From Acanthaster planci (taxonomy: Eukaryota > Echinodermata > Asteroidea > Valvatida > Acanthasteridae), in the NCBI RefSeq assembly GCF_001949145.1, contig NW_019091362.1, forward strand, positions 10,750,031 to 10,814,030: DNA of 64,000 nucleotides. Direction: 5' to 3'. Shown here one piece after another: positions 46,354 to 58,366 of the stretch; position 1 is the first letter of the stretch; each line of letters starts with the position of its first letter. The notes under the pieces are model-generated. The model was given only the letters and a program-made list of their open reading frames with translations. It was not told where the DNA came from and did not search any database. Both the position numbers and the translations under genes were made by a program.

Positions 46354-47157
46354 CTTTCTCCGTAGGTTTTGTATACGGCTTGAATCTCGTGTCACGTGAC
46401 TTCGATGACGTCACCGTGACGAATTTATTTTGACAGCCCCTCGGGTTGATGGACTGTGTATACTCCCAATACAAAGTCACTCATATGTATGAGTGTACCA
46501 TTCTTTGACTTCAGAAAAACGTGAACAAAACCTATGGAGAAAAACTGCGGCTTTAAAGTCATGTCACATGATTTGTGTTTATATTGAAGCAAATTGTGAA
46601 ATATTATTTGATATTTGGACTCGAGTATTTGTAAGCAAACTAAGAGGGGAAAAATTCCACATTCGTTCTCATAGTAATCCTCAGCCGAAGATCAGGAATA
46701 CTCTCATTTATGATCGATAATATTGCGTAGAAGAAAAACGTGTTTGAAACCTGTGGAGTAAACTGCAACTTTAATTTCATGTCACGTGACCAATGATGAC
46801 GTCATCGTGACAATTTAATTTTGACAGCCCCACGGGTTAATGGATAATGCTCCCAATACAAAGTCACTCAGATGTATGAGTGCACCAGTCGTTGACTTTA
46901 GAAAACGTGCACAAAACCTGTGGAGAAAAACTGCAGCTTTAAAGTCATGTCACGTGATTTTGTTTATATTTCAAAGAAATTATGAAATATTTCATATTTG
47001 GACTCTTTGGTATATTAGTAACCGAACAAAGACGAAAAGAAAAACGATTATTTTTCTTTCATTCTCATGGTAATCCACTGCCAAATTTCAGGACTACTCT
47101 CTTTAAGATCGATAATATTGAGTATTGGAAATACGTGTACAAAACCTATGGAGAAAA
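46354..47157. repeat. Composite repeat: ~391-bp units bounded by inverted repeats
   Basis: The block GTCACGTGAC ... TTTTGACAGCCCC.CGGGTT ... CTCCCAATACAAAGTCACTCA ... ACAAAACCT(A/G)TGGAG is present at ~46,390-46,600 and again at ~46,780-46,980. TGACAGCCCC starts at 46431 and 46822, a 391-bp period. ACAAAACCTRTGGAG-type sites recur at ~46,531, 46,750, 46,917 and 47,145. The outermost copies are inverted: CTTTCTCCGTAGGTTTTGTA at 46354 against the reverse complement of the 47134-47157 site, 21 of 24 matching. This looks like tandem or nested copies of a MITE-like element. Short ORFs reading NLWRKTAALKSCH twice are repeat artefacts. Confidence 0.75.
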
Positions 47158-48190
47158 AATAAATATTCAAAATTAAAAAATAAATCGCGCGATGGCGTCA
47201 CCTCGACGTCATTATTTAGTATCTTTTTAGTCTTAGGGTAGCTCCTTGTAACTTGTTAGTTATGATACCAAAGTTGATTGGCTGAAAAAGGAAAACAGGG
47301 GGGAAAGGAAAAAATTAACGAAAATAAAAGCTGTTTCGGCCACAGTAACAATAACACAGTAACAGTAACTACAGTAACAATTACATTTTATAGCAAAAGG
47401 CTTTCAGAGACATTGACAAACCGCTGTCCAACTGAACCTACGTGAATGTCGAATGTTCACACTTTTTATTTTATTTCAGTGAATGTCAAGTTCCCAATTG
47501 AAACCACACATTTCGAAGTACAAAACTACGCGAATGTCGAATATCGAACATCAAACTACACGTAAATTGCAAAAATTCATTATGCAGGCCTACCAAATGC
47601 CGAATATCAAGCATTAGATTAACTGTACTGTTCAGATTGGATCGTTTGTACATACATACTGATTTCCTCTGCATCAAAGGACGTGGATCGCCCGCTGTGA
47701 TATTTTCACAAGCCCCTGAAAGTGCCTGCTCTTCCTTTGGGATGATGCGGTTGGAACATTTTACTAAGGACACTGCATTCCAACAACAATTAATCTTTAA
47801 CTAGTGGTATTGGAGGGACTAATATATCATGGAGACCTGCATCTTTGGCTGTTAGAGAAGTATTTCACAGGCATCGTTTTAACAACGTTTGATCAATTTC
47901 GATAATCTCTAATACTTTGCAAATACAAAGGCTGCCAGGTGTTAATAAAGCACGATTTCAATAGAATCGCCTCAGTGAAGTTAAGTACAGGATTCTAATT
48001 TCATTTCCCCTATAAATAAAAGAAAATAATGAATTCACTGAGGTTTTCATTCATTGAGGGCGAAACACGCAAAACAACCGAAATATCGAAATTCAACGTG
48101 GACCTATACAGTTTGCAACACTGATGTAGATCTATAGTAAAGATTGCGGTAACACCATGTATTTATCTCTTCTTTGAGTATGTGTGGTTC
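47158..48190. other. Intergenic, no recognised gene
   Basis: Contains a short degenerate ACAGTAAC array (~47,340-47,385) and repeated CGAATGTCGAAT/CGAATATCGAA-like words (~47,440-47,605). No gene or RNA seen. Confidence 0.45.
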
Positions 48191-48293
48191 TGAGAAGAAC
48201 CGGGGAATAACTCGACGTTTCGAACAGTGCACTCTGTCCGTCTTCAGGAGACTGCTGAACCTACGCAGTCTCCTGAAGACGGACAGAGTACAC
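48191..48293. repeat. Inverted repeat with 25-bp perfect arms, abutting the assembly gap
   Basis: The left arm at 48231-48255 (starting ACTCTGTCCGTCTTC) and the right arm at 48265-48289 (ending GACGGACAGAGT) are perfect reverse complements around a 9-nt loop. Pairing continues outward with one mismatch. On the minus strand the left arm reads CCTGAAGACGGACAG, then AGTGCACTGTTCGAAACGTC. This 'CTGAAGA - small hairpin - CGAAAC' pattern recurs in dispersed retroelement ends. The two arms look like two inverted copies of one repeat, the second cut off by the gap. Confidence 0.7.
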
Positions 48294-48442
48294 NNNNNNN
48301 NNNNNNNNNNNNNNNNNNNNNNNNNNNNNNNNNNNNNNNNNNNNNNNNNNNNNNNNNNNNNNNNNNNNNNNNNNNNNNNNNNNNNNNNNNNNNNNNNNNN
48401 NNNNNNNNNNNNNNNNNNNNNNNNNNNNNNNNNNNNNNNNNN
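48294..48442. other. Assembly gap (149 N)
   Basis: A run of N immediately follows the inverted repeat. The repeat probably caused the assembly break. ORFs drawn across it are meaningless. Confidence 0.99.
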
Positions 48443-51180
48443 ACACTGATGTACACAACGCGGTTTATATATGAACGCGGTATATAGGGCATGGCGTGAA
48501 TTTGAGTTTGTCGGACGAATGGGCGTTTATCAGATGTGCCTCATGCACCACTGACGTTATGAACTGTTGTGTTAGTCTGAACAAAATCGCATGTCTGATT
48601 TCACACAGCCATACGATTCGTGTCTGGAAAACGTAATTAACAAAGGTCTGCACGCTGAGAACAAGCCAGAGGACGTGCATGTCGAGAGGCTGGTAGCCTG
48701 TTGTTGCCGACCGAAAACAATACGGTAGGTGCGACGTCACTCTCAGGTCACGGAAGCAGGCCCTATATATTTTGACTTCCATTGTTTCAGAGGTCTTAAA
48801 TCTTTTTTTATTGGACACTTCCTTTATTGCCATAGATACATTATTGTGAAGATCCACGAATCAAAGTCATAAGTAGGGACCGTCGGTGAGAACGTACTGG
48901 ACATGTAACAACGGTGAATCATCTCCCTCAGCTGCCAGTGGGAAGTCGGGTTCAGTGTATGGAACCGTGAAAATTATTATGGTTTACTGCACAGGTTACA
49001 CTCCAGCCTCGGTGTTTGTTCTCCATGGCAACCACTGGGATGCCCATTATGTTATTAGCACTCTGATGTACTACGTGTAAGTGAACTGATTGCGACTGGC
49101 AAAATAGCGCTATCATGAGCGTTGATGTTGGGGCGACATGGAGTCTTAGTGAACCCGGCCAACAATGATATACATCGAAAATATTTATAAAAAGGCCTAA
49201 CGGATAAATTAGGAGAAGAAATGGAGAGATGCGTTTAAGGGCAGATCGACCCAGAAGTTATTTCAAAGCAATTGCTTTACAGTGAAAGGAACAGCATGCC
49301 CAAAGCCCAGCTTCCATAAAAATTAACCCAAAGAACCCGTTTTCATCTGTAACTAGGACGGGTTGCTCCCCGACTCATCTCGATCCTGCAATAAAATCCC
49401 CCTCATATTAAATTCTGGCCTATATTCAAAGAAGTTCATGCAAAGCAACTACTTCCAGATATTGGCACCACGCTAACAGCATGGTCTTACCATGTCTTCC
49501 ATCGCTCGGAGTGAACTCACAAAATTTGTAGGATATTAATGTTTGCAGGTATTCTTCGGTGTCCGAAGACCGAGCTCCACAAGAAATATTGAATGTTTTG
49601 AACTCGGATGCAGTATTTTGGTAAATTTGTCTCCACTCAATATGACGATGGTCCTTACTTTATTCAATTGCTCTACATTTATTTGTTTTTAGGTGGAATA
49701 TGCCTCCAGACAGGACACATGCTTGATTAGGAATTTCTCATAACCCGTACCATGCTTTTCTCTGAGAAAAAAAAGTCAAACGGACGTCTTAATTTTCTTT
49801 AAGGAGTTTTCACCAGGAGCATGAAAGCCACAACAAAGCATTAAGTAACGAATAACAGAGTTTGTTAACATTCCATGTCAGCATTATGTTAATTTTCATG
49901 GTAAATGGTAAAATCCCCCCCCCGTCTCCTAGATTTATTCTGCAGGAATTACTATTCGAAAAAACTAACTGGCATAAAAGAGTAATATTTTTTAATTATT
50001 GAAGTCCGTATGTTACTCAAAGTAGTTGCTTAAGTTGCATTTTATTAATTAAACTGTACCAGTCAGACTCGTATTACTGGTGGTATTTCGCACCTATATA
50101 ATTTCAGAGCATTAGCTTAAAAAAGGCGTTTGCCCTTACATGATCGTTTGCCTTTCCACGAAGTGAACTTGCTACTACCTAAAAATGCAAATATCTTATA
50201 GGTCAGCTCATTCACAAGACGGGCACCCTGCATGAATTTGTCACTTAGTATCGCGGGGAGAAAAAATCAAAAGCTCGACGGATGTGACTCAGTCGAACAC
50301 AGTTGATGCTACATGTAGTTCAATCGTGTACTTCTACACTTTTCTAACTGCACGAGAGTTTTTATTTTTGAATTGTATTTGTAAAACGTCAATAGTGATG
50401 CCATGCTTCTATTTGATTTTTTTCTTGTTATGGTACCGGAGGCAGGCTTCACAATATCATACCAGTATCTAAAGGGAGTATATGGTCGCTTTTTGTGTCT
50501 TGCAGATTCAGCTACATGATTATTCGATTAGTTTTGAAATAATTTTCAACAGTTTTACTCATAACAGGGAGGAATAAAGATATTTAATGTTGTGGAATGG
50601 CCAAAGCCCTCCCCAGCCCCTTTTTTAAAATGTATGCATAACCTTGTCTCATCCTTTACTCTTTTATATGCGCGTGAATCAATGTATTTAGAAAACTTTG
50701 CGTATAAATGCCAAATTTACAACAGCACGGCACTAATAAACCTAAAAAAAATAAAGAAATTCACTGACTTTTGTGCGTACGTGAAATAGCAAATATGTTG
50801 AAAATCGACAACACTTTTACGTTTTTAACAAACATTAAGAAGAAAGTTTATTCTTTCCTCGCTTTTCCCCCAGGTTTGAATCCTGAAACCGGTCCATATT
50901 TGGTCCTTATCCTTAAGCTGTTCCTAATCACTGTTTCTTCTACAGGTTTTTCCAGGCTTGCGGGCTTTACTGCCTAGGGCGTTCTTGAAGGGTGTTTGTC
51001 TTAACTACCAGAAATGCTAAAAAAAATGGACCAAGGACGTCTGGCAGTCAATATTAGGATTTGGTTGAGGTAGGTAATTTGTTGCAACATTTACTTATAT
51101 TCAGCCGTATACAAAATTCAATTTATACTACATCATAGACACAAGGAAGTAGATACAATTATGCAAGTGAAAAACAGGGA
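48443..51180. other. Intergenic, no recognised gene
   Basis: A 130-codon minus-strand ORF at 48,465-48,857 has no domain and mixed composition, so I do not call it. The rest is AT-rich with nothing recognised. Confidence 0.45.
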
Positions 51181-52100
51181 AAATATCAATAAAAAGCATT
51201 AGCTTGTTAACAGCAGGTGCTAAAAGATACGCTGAAGGGCTCAGATATAATCAACTGAAACAAAAAATGGGGTTACAAAGTAAATACTTGCAAAGATTAA
51301 TAAATACTTGCAAAGATTTTTAATAACGGCATAATTGTAAAATGCCAGATTCATTAAGAGATAATAAATAAGGATTAAAATAAATAAGCAAATAAATTGT
51401 AGCCAATTTCGTATCAATAAAGTAGAATCATATGCTGGCAGCAACAAGTGAAAATCCATCCCAGTAGCCTGATCAAGTTGACGACTGGTAAACAAAATGC
51501 ATGAGTGAGCAAAGAACGATTAGCAAGAGGTGACATACACGAATAAAAACAATGACAAGTGATATACATGCGCTTGTGAGCAAGGTAAACTACAGTTTTC
51601 AAAGAAAGAGTAATAGTTACAAAATGATATGATATAAATAATGTAAAATGCCAAATGTGCAAACATATCACATGCAGAGTTAGAGAAACCTTCAAGGCTT
51701 GCAAGCAAGCTAACTGGATAGCGAACACATAAACAATCACACGCACGCTGATAAATAAATCAAAACAATATAAAGTTTAAGTGATATTCATCAGTGTGTA
51801 CAGGCGAGCAAATTTAATCACAAGATTGGAATAATAAATACATGTACGGTAACAACATACATAATAATACATGAAGAACTTAACAGACAAGGTATACTTG
51901 TGAATGTCAGCGTGTATTCCTTGCAAGCTAGTTGAATGAATATCGAACAACAGATCACTTGTTTATTGCACGTGGACAAATACATGAAAACAAAACAGAT
52001 ATATGCTAACATGCAAATACGGGAAAGTATGAAGGTAATTAAGTCAGAATTAGTGAGGAATAAAGAGCGAGCAAGCAAAGGGAAAATAATCATAGGTCCA
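51181..52100. repeat. Degenerate A-rich repetitive tract with GCAAGCAA/AATACTTGCAAAG words
   Basis: TAAATACTTGCAAAGAT occurs twice in succession at ~51,281-51,320. TTGCAAGC.AGCTAACTGGAT-like and TTGCAAGCTAGTTGAATG-like segments, each followed by TATCGAAC or TAGCGAAC, recur about 200 bp apart (~51,700 and ~51,920). The strong purine bias of the + strand explains the long hydrophobic minus-strand ORFs. The origin is unclear; an old satellite or a decayed element is possible. Confidence 0.4.
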
Positions 52101-55100
52101 GAATACTGTTAAGAGTTTGGCCATTCTTGTCTTGTAGAAGTCGGCGAGGTCTCCGTCGTTTCCCACGCCATCGTTTCCCATAGTAGCATATTTTCCCCGC
52201 CTTTAATAGCTTTGTTAAAATTGTCCGCCCATGCTTTTTTTTAGATCTTTTTTTGTCGAGTCATCAACACAGAAATATTGTTCATCCGGTAGTGCTTGCG
52301 AAGAACTGCAATTTTGTATTGGTAGCAATCCAACCTCATCAAGGTGCTCAGACTCGCCAGGAAGTTTATGACCACCTCGATGAGCCCTTCAAGCTTTGCA
52401 TCTGGAAGGGAAAGATTATCTGTCAGTAAGTTGCGAGAGATATTCATCTACGTTCCAGCTTGTTCAGCTGCTCTCTGTAGTTAAGCTTTTGATTCAAACG
52501 AGATTTAGGCAGAATTGTAGATCAGCTGCTGATTCTACTCGGTCAGTAACCATAGCCTAAATGGTCATTACCCTTATTGGTGATGTCTGGGTAACAGTCT
52601 CACCCTTGTTGTTGACTTTAGACGAAGATTTTGCTGCTGGTTTCTTTCTTGTACCATGCTTTTTTCTACCGCCATGGCTTGCACCCATTTCTGAGATTTT
52701 GATGTGTCTCCGGTGTAGAGTGTCACAAGTGGTAAACGATGATTGGTTACAGCAGCTAAGGGTTGAACGTTAGTTAAGAGCTTTTAAAGTCGAAGAAAAT
52801 GATGCTTTGCGGAGCTCAGATTGTGTATGCTCTTTAAGTCACAGCGCCCTCTCAGGTGGAGTTGAGACTTTGTAATGTTTCTGTGCATAGTCCTCCGTAA
52901 ATAAAGGCAATTGAACAGCTAAGAAGGGTCGTTAGACGCTTATTCTCAAGCTTTTGCAAATCTGAGCTCAAAGACTGACAAGACTTCAGCTTGACTACTG
53001 TGAAAATAATATATATTCTATGCTTGAAAATACAACACAAAACAAGCTGGTCCTCAGAAATAGCACCGACGTTTTTACGATCCTACTACGTGTAACACGT
53101 TTTGATTATAGATGTGTGTAACGGTAACTCAAGAACGTTAAGTTGACAGCTTTGTGTTCTCATTAATACTGTCATATAACGTGCAAAGGCAACTGACGCT
53201 ATCATCCCAAAAGCGTGCTTGCGCAAAACGGGTTGGCAACCGTTTTGTTTTTTCTATGGAGCTCGAGCCATGCTACCCCACCATTTGCCTCTGGTCTTAT
53301 GTTGTATCATCCGTCTCCAAAGCAAAATCTCAACCCTGTGAGTTTTCTGTAGAAGGAAGCTTAGCCAGGCAAATGTCTAACGGTCCCTGGAGACAGCATT
53401 GCCAGGTGAGGTTGTCCACTATATGGCTTCGTTCCAAACAGCAAGCAACTGATTCCTAGACGCACCAAGCGGAAAACCCAGCCAAAAATTGACACTTCGA
53501 AAACACTGGGTGGCTCCAGTGACAGGAAAGTAAGATCACCCAAAGTCGCCGTTCACGTGTTCAGAAATGGCGGCATTGCCCTCACAAAGGATAATGGATT
53601 GAAAACATTTCGGTGGTTGATATGCAGAGTTTTGCAAAAACACTTTTCTCTCCCCGTTATTAGTGACGTCTGTAGCCCGGACGCTATTGCTTTTCTCTCC
53701 AATCTGGAATTCTGTCCAATCTGTGTGCTTCTTGTTACACTTCGTTTCCTCCAAATCACCGTTATCTCGGTCTTACATCCAAACGTCTTAAATAATTTTT
53801 CTAATAGTTAAAAATACAATGCCTTGAAGCCACGATTATTGGCGAATTGATCTACTCGAAAGTCAAACATCGTTACGTTCAATTCCTTTTGAAATAGACA
53901 ACAAAAGGACGAAAAGACATTTTCGTCCAAATATGCTGTGGAGAATCGTTTTAAACCTGGGCGAGAAAGAAACTCAACGTGGTCAAAAATATTACTCAAG
54001 ATAATATATAGGAGTCAATCCGATAATTCGCAAATTGTAGCATTGTTTCCAGAGTCTTGCTTTCAGTTGACGAGACAATTTAAAGCTCAATTAGAAACTC
54101 GAGGCTTTTTTAAACTAACGAACCAATGCAATACTTTGACAGTCTCCGGCAGACGATTAAATGAGAGTGACGTCGCATCTGAATCGGGAAAGTTGGAAAG
54201 TGTCAAATTTCAGACCACGCTCAAAGCTTGGTTGATCAAAGTGAGACAGGATCAGGCGTAGCGGAAAACAATGCATGTTCCCTTACATCGATTTGCCAAA
54301 ATTATCAAGGGGTAAAAGGCGATCGTCGTTTGTGAAAAACAAAGATCGAATTTGCATACGATAAATGAAGACGGCCACGGGCATATACATCGAACAGGAA
54401 AACTCGACGCAAATCGAATTATAATCTCCACTTAAATGAAGCTTCTACGTGTATTTACGAATAAAACGACGAACTAAAAGTTTGAGCCATTGATTTTCAC
54501 ATACCCTTGGATAAGACACATATAATAAAAAGACTAAAATGATTTGGTGGTCGTTATTATTTGGCGATCAGAAAAGGAAGATTTCTGTGCGCCGAACTAT
54601 CTGGCTCTTTTCAACCGAAGAGGAGGTGCTTCTGCTCAAGATTGATAGCACCTGCCAGAACCGCAGGCACCCAGCCCAGCACTTAACCAGGAACCCCTCT
54701 AAAACCACCTTGTCCCAAAGATGGCTGAGTCAGTGTGGATCAAACATCATCATAAAAAATTGACAGACGCGTTGATAAACTCGTCGTGAGGGCGCTGATT
54801 GAACTACCGGACCAGGCATCATCTGCAGGGTTGTTGTCTGTTCAAACGTGTAGGATAATACAGTAAGCACGTTGGCCAACCACATCTGGGGTATAAGCGC
54901 TCTTGTTATCACGTATCTGCAAAAAAAACGTAATTTTGCCTTCGAAGTCAGTGTTATTTGCTCGCGAGTCTAATAGAAAAAAGTTCTATACGCCACGCCT
55001 GTATTTGTCACTCATTTTTAGAAAAATGCAGGTTTGCACACTTCCCGATACACGTCATGTTTAGAAATAATCCTGAAAATGATAAGTGCAAAATAGCTTA

Positions 55101-58100
55101 ATTTGGTTTCAAGGTATGGCCCAATTTGGAAAGCTGGCCTGTCCAAGGGGAGCCTCAATTGCTCATAGGAATTATAAGCATGATAAGACTGAACTTATTC
55201 AGCCCAGGTGAATTCGATGACCTCTACAAAACGCCAGACCCCCATTGTAGTGAGACTGGCGTCCAAAGTGAGCTAGGGGGCGGTATACTGTTTCTAAAAT
55301 ACGAATAGCATCCGAAATAAAGAATAACAAGTGACGTGTCCCCAGGGGGCAACTTGCACCCGCCGGCGTGCCACTGCACAATATGCAGTATAACACATGC
55401 AGGACGAAACACTAACCAGAATGTAGGACTATTGGGACCCAACGGAGGCATGCTGACGACAGAACATAACTGAGAGTAAGAGGTTCCCGTGGACAAACCA
55501 GTGGCAGTCTCAATGAGCAATATGATAAATCTTAAGATTATATTAAGCTAGACCTACCATTTGTATTGCGGCAAAACCCCATTCATCAACACAAAATAAG
55601 GCAAACTGTGTAGAATTCCAGGAAATAAAAAAAGACTCCTTCAATTCAAGTTAAAACTTTTATTTTTCATGTCATTTTCATTGAAGCAGATTGAAAGTAA
55701 AAATTATTCTTCGTAAAAAGTAAAATTAAAGGCTTCCAAACATTTCGTGCAATGTGTGGCTAAAATCTAGCACATCATGTGCGTCAACACTTTAACCAAA
55801 AGTGAGGGGCACAAATTAATCAACAAAATTGGTAAACAAATTAATACTCTTTAAAGGGAGTAAATTTTTAACATTTTTTGGAGTAAGAAATTTCACATTT
55901 TTCCTGGGGCAAAATAACTACACAGGCAAAAGTGTAAATTTTTACACATCATCTGTTGTGTCAAGTTTACCTTCATAACGACCACGTTCCCTTCTGACGG
56001 TCACAAAGAGTAAATTTTTACGCAATAACTGTTTTTTCTCAGAATGATACAACAGGGTGATGCTGTAAGTTGTCATTTTATTTACTTTAGTACATTAAGT
56101 TGTTTGGTTAGGTTAAACTGTTTGGGAGAAATTGCGTTCTTTAACAAAAGACAATACAATTTTACAGGTTGTTGAAAGCGTCGATCAAACATTGAAAAAT
56201 TATGAAAGATATCAGTAAGTACGTTTACACCAGATAAATGCACTGTCGGCTCTCCGTCTGCAGACAGATACCAAATTCATATTTGCCATGCAGCGAACCC
56301 GATATTACAGCCTATACCGGCCCTTGGCCGGTACCATATCGGTTTCAAAGAGTCAGCAGCTTTTGGCATTGCCAAGGAAACCGTCTAGATGGGATATGCG
56401 ATAATATAATGTCTGCCTCTGTTGCCGATCAAAGTGCCAGTCAGCAGGAGCTGTCAGCTTAAATTACGTCTGTGTTGTAAAAATGCTGGCAAGGCCGCGG
56501 CCGCCAGACCAGCGTACATCCACTCGGTTCAAGTGCAAAATTCAAATAGTACTTATCCACGTTTTAACGCGACACTCATCCGAGAAGAGACGTTGTTCAA
56601 AGGGCTTACTTTCCATTCCCGGATTTAGTTGGTACCGTTTGGAATGTTTGTTCGGTCACAACAATAACTGTAAGTGCCCTGCGCTTCTAAATTCCAACAC
56701 AGAGTATTTGCCCCGTGATGTTTTGTGCAGGCGCACGAAGAGCCAGCATTACAGTCGGCCTTGACTGACTTCCTCACGTTGACCTTCACGCCTCGCCTAA
56801 AAGTGCAGTATATTTTATTATTGTATCGATATGCCAGTTTATACAAATTTGCACTTTTGTTCGCTCTTGCACGTGGAAGTCTCTGCCACATGACCACTAC
56901 ATGTATTTTGAAAACATTAGTCACATAATGCAGTGCCCAGTCACAGTTCTCGTTTTGCTTACTGTACTATTCAGTGTAGTAACGAAGGTTGGGCGACTAT
57001 GATTATCCACCTTGTACCTTTGATAATTAATTATCACTAGGCCTACATCGCTCCAATTCAGTTGATAAACCCACGTTGTGCCATAGGAAAGTCTCCTTAC
57101 TGACTCTCCCTACATTGCCGCTTTCACGCCGTATTGATCACTCTATACGCTGTCACACATTACGTCTTGGCGTCACTTGTAATACACCTAAATCCAGTTG
57201 TAGCTGTCTTTCTTCATCAGTGGCCCAGTCTTTGGGCAAATGCGAATTATTCCTTTAGTTTGACACTATAGAGTACTTCTTAGGGAAACATGTTTTTTTC
57301 TGATTTTATCTGTCCAAATAAATATGGAAGCGTCCATATCGAACGCAGTGTCATTTGTCTTCAGGCCTAACCTATAACAATCTAAAAAGGCTTTTTCTCT
57401 GTTCATGCCAAGATGCAAATTCTGAATGTAGATTGCGTCATTTGGAGAAAACACAGAAAACGAGGGGAACCCTCGCCTTGCGTTCGTAGACGGTGGATAA
57501 CCTTTGAACACGCCAAACAATGGCTATAAACAATGGCTGCATTTTCCTTAGAGGTGTTATTTAATTAAAGGATATGGAGTAGTATGCACTTTCAAAAACA
57601 TTTACCGTTGTGGCTTCCTCACGTATCAAGACAGAACTAGTCATTTGGGGAGTTCAATTCGACGAGGGGAATAGTTAGAACGTAAAAGTGGCGAATTTAT
57701 GGTGTCAGAATAGGGCCCTCCTTCCCCCAAAGTTTCTTGGCCCATTGCCTCTCTCCTGTCACTACTGTCTGCAGCGTATAAAGCCGTGCGAGCTAGTGTC
57801 GAATAGCTGCCTTTAACACACAGGCTGCATCCCAGCCTGTAAGAAAACGTTGGATTTTCGACCACTGGAAATGCTCGCGGACACTCTGGCAACAGACGTA
57901 TCCGTAGCTGTGAAAGTCCCTGTTGGACATCGACACAGCCCAAGTTAGACCAACACAACAGCGAGTGAATGCCACCTAATATAAGCGGCCTGCTGGAAAA
58001 CCAGCTTGTGCCACCCTGGTACGCTATGTACAGTACCGTTGTCAAAATCGAACAAGCAGGAGAAGATGCAACAAGCGCTAACGTTTTGACCTGATTTCAC

Positions 58101-58216
58101 TTTTTTGCTTTCCATGCCGTTAGTTGAAAGTGGATTAATGTAGAGAGTACACAATCAGATTTCAGGCCAACGGAACTTGTCTCTAAACCCGAAAATATAT
58201 TTCGGAGACTTGTCTC
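52101..58216. other. Intergenic, no recognised gene; possible relic ORFs
   Basis: On the minus strand, 52,110-52,790 reads as interrupted short ORFs with a basic stretch (GGRKKHGTRKKPAAKSSSKV) and a helical one. This could be a decayed retroelement ORF1, but I cannot identify it. Other ORFs (53,938-54,261 plus; 57,641-58,045 minus) show no domain. Confidence 0.35.
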
Positions 58217-58366
58217 ATGAAGATGAAACTGGTCGGCCCGTTTCTCTTCAACGGCTACAACCGTAACAGAGACAGTATCTACTGCACAGGCACGCTGATG
58301 AAGACGATGGTCTTCACCAAGTCCCTGCCGGACACGGAGGGTGCTCGTGGGAACGTCGACGAATAA
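58217..58366 (+). CDS. Isolated GC-rich 49-codon ORF, possible exon or gene fragment
   Basis: ATG at 58217 to TAA at 58364-58366, encoding MKMKLVGPFLFNGYNRNR... and ending ...EGARGNVDE. I do not recognise the family. Codon usage is coding-like (many C- or G-ending codons: CTG, GTC, GGC, TTC, AAC, TAC, ACG) and the segment is much richer in G+C than the AT-rich DNA on both sides. AATAAA overlaps the stop codon. It may be a terminal exon, a retrocopied fragment or a pseudogene piece. No clear splice acceptor with a pyrimidine tract precedes it, which argues against an ordinary exon. Confidence 0.3.
   Translation: MKMKLVGPFLFNGYNRNRDSIYCTGTLMKTMVFTKSLPDTEGARGNVDE

Noticed and set aside
48205-48255. 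Functional hammerhead ribozyme on the minus strand
   Set aside because: CTGAAGA and GAAAC are present around a stable hairpin, but an extra C between the core and stem II breaks the canonical junction and stems I and III are not evident. Reported only as a resemblance.
48174-48492. ORFs spanning the N run
   Set aside because: They are open only because N codons are not stops.
48465-48857. 130-codon minus-strand ORF
   Set aside because: No domain, mixed composition and no splice or promoter evidence.
51241-52093. Hydrophobic minus-strand ORFs resembling membrane proteins
   Set aside because: The strand bias of an A-rich repetitive tract yields Leu/Phe/Ile-rich translations on the other strand; there is no start context or family motif.
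52240-52790. Possible retroelement ORF1 on the minus strand (basic stretch plus helical stretch)
   Set aside because: Frame interrupted several times and no diagnostic motif; identity cannot be supported from the sequence alone.
57641-58045. 134-codon minus-strand ORF
   Set aside because: No recognisable motif and shadow ORFs in neighbouring frames; not supported as a gene.
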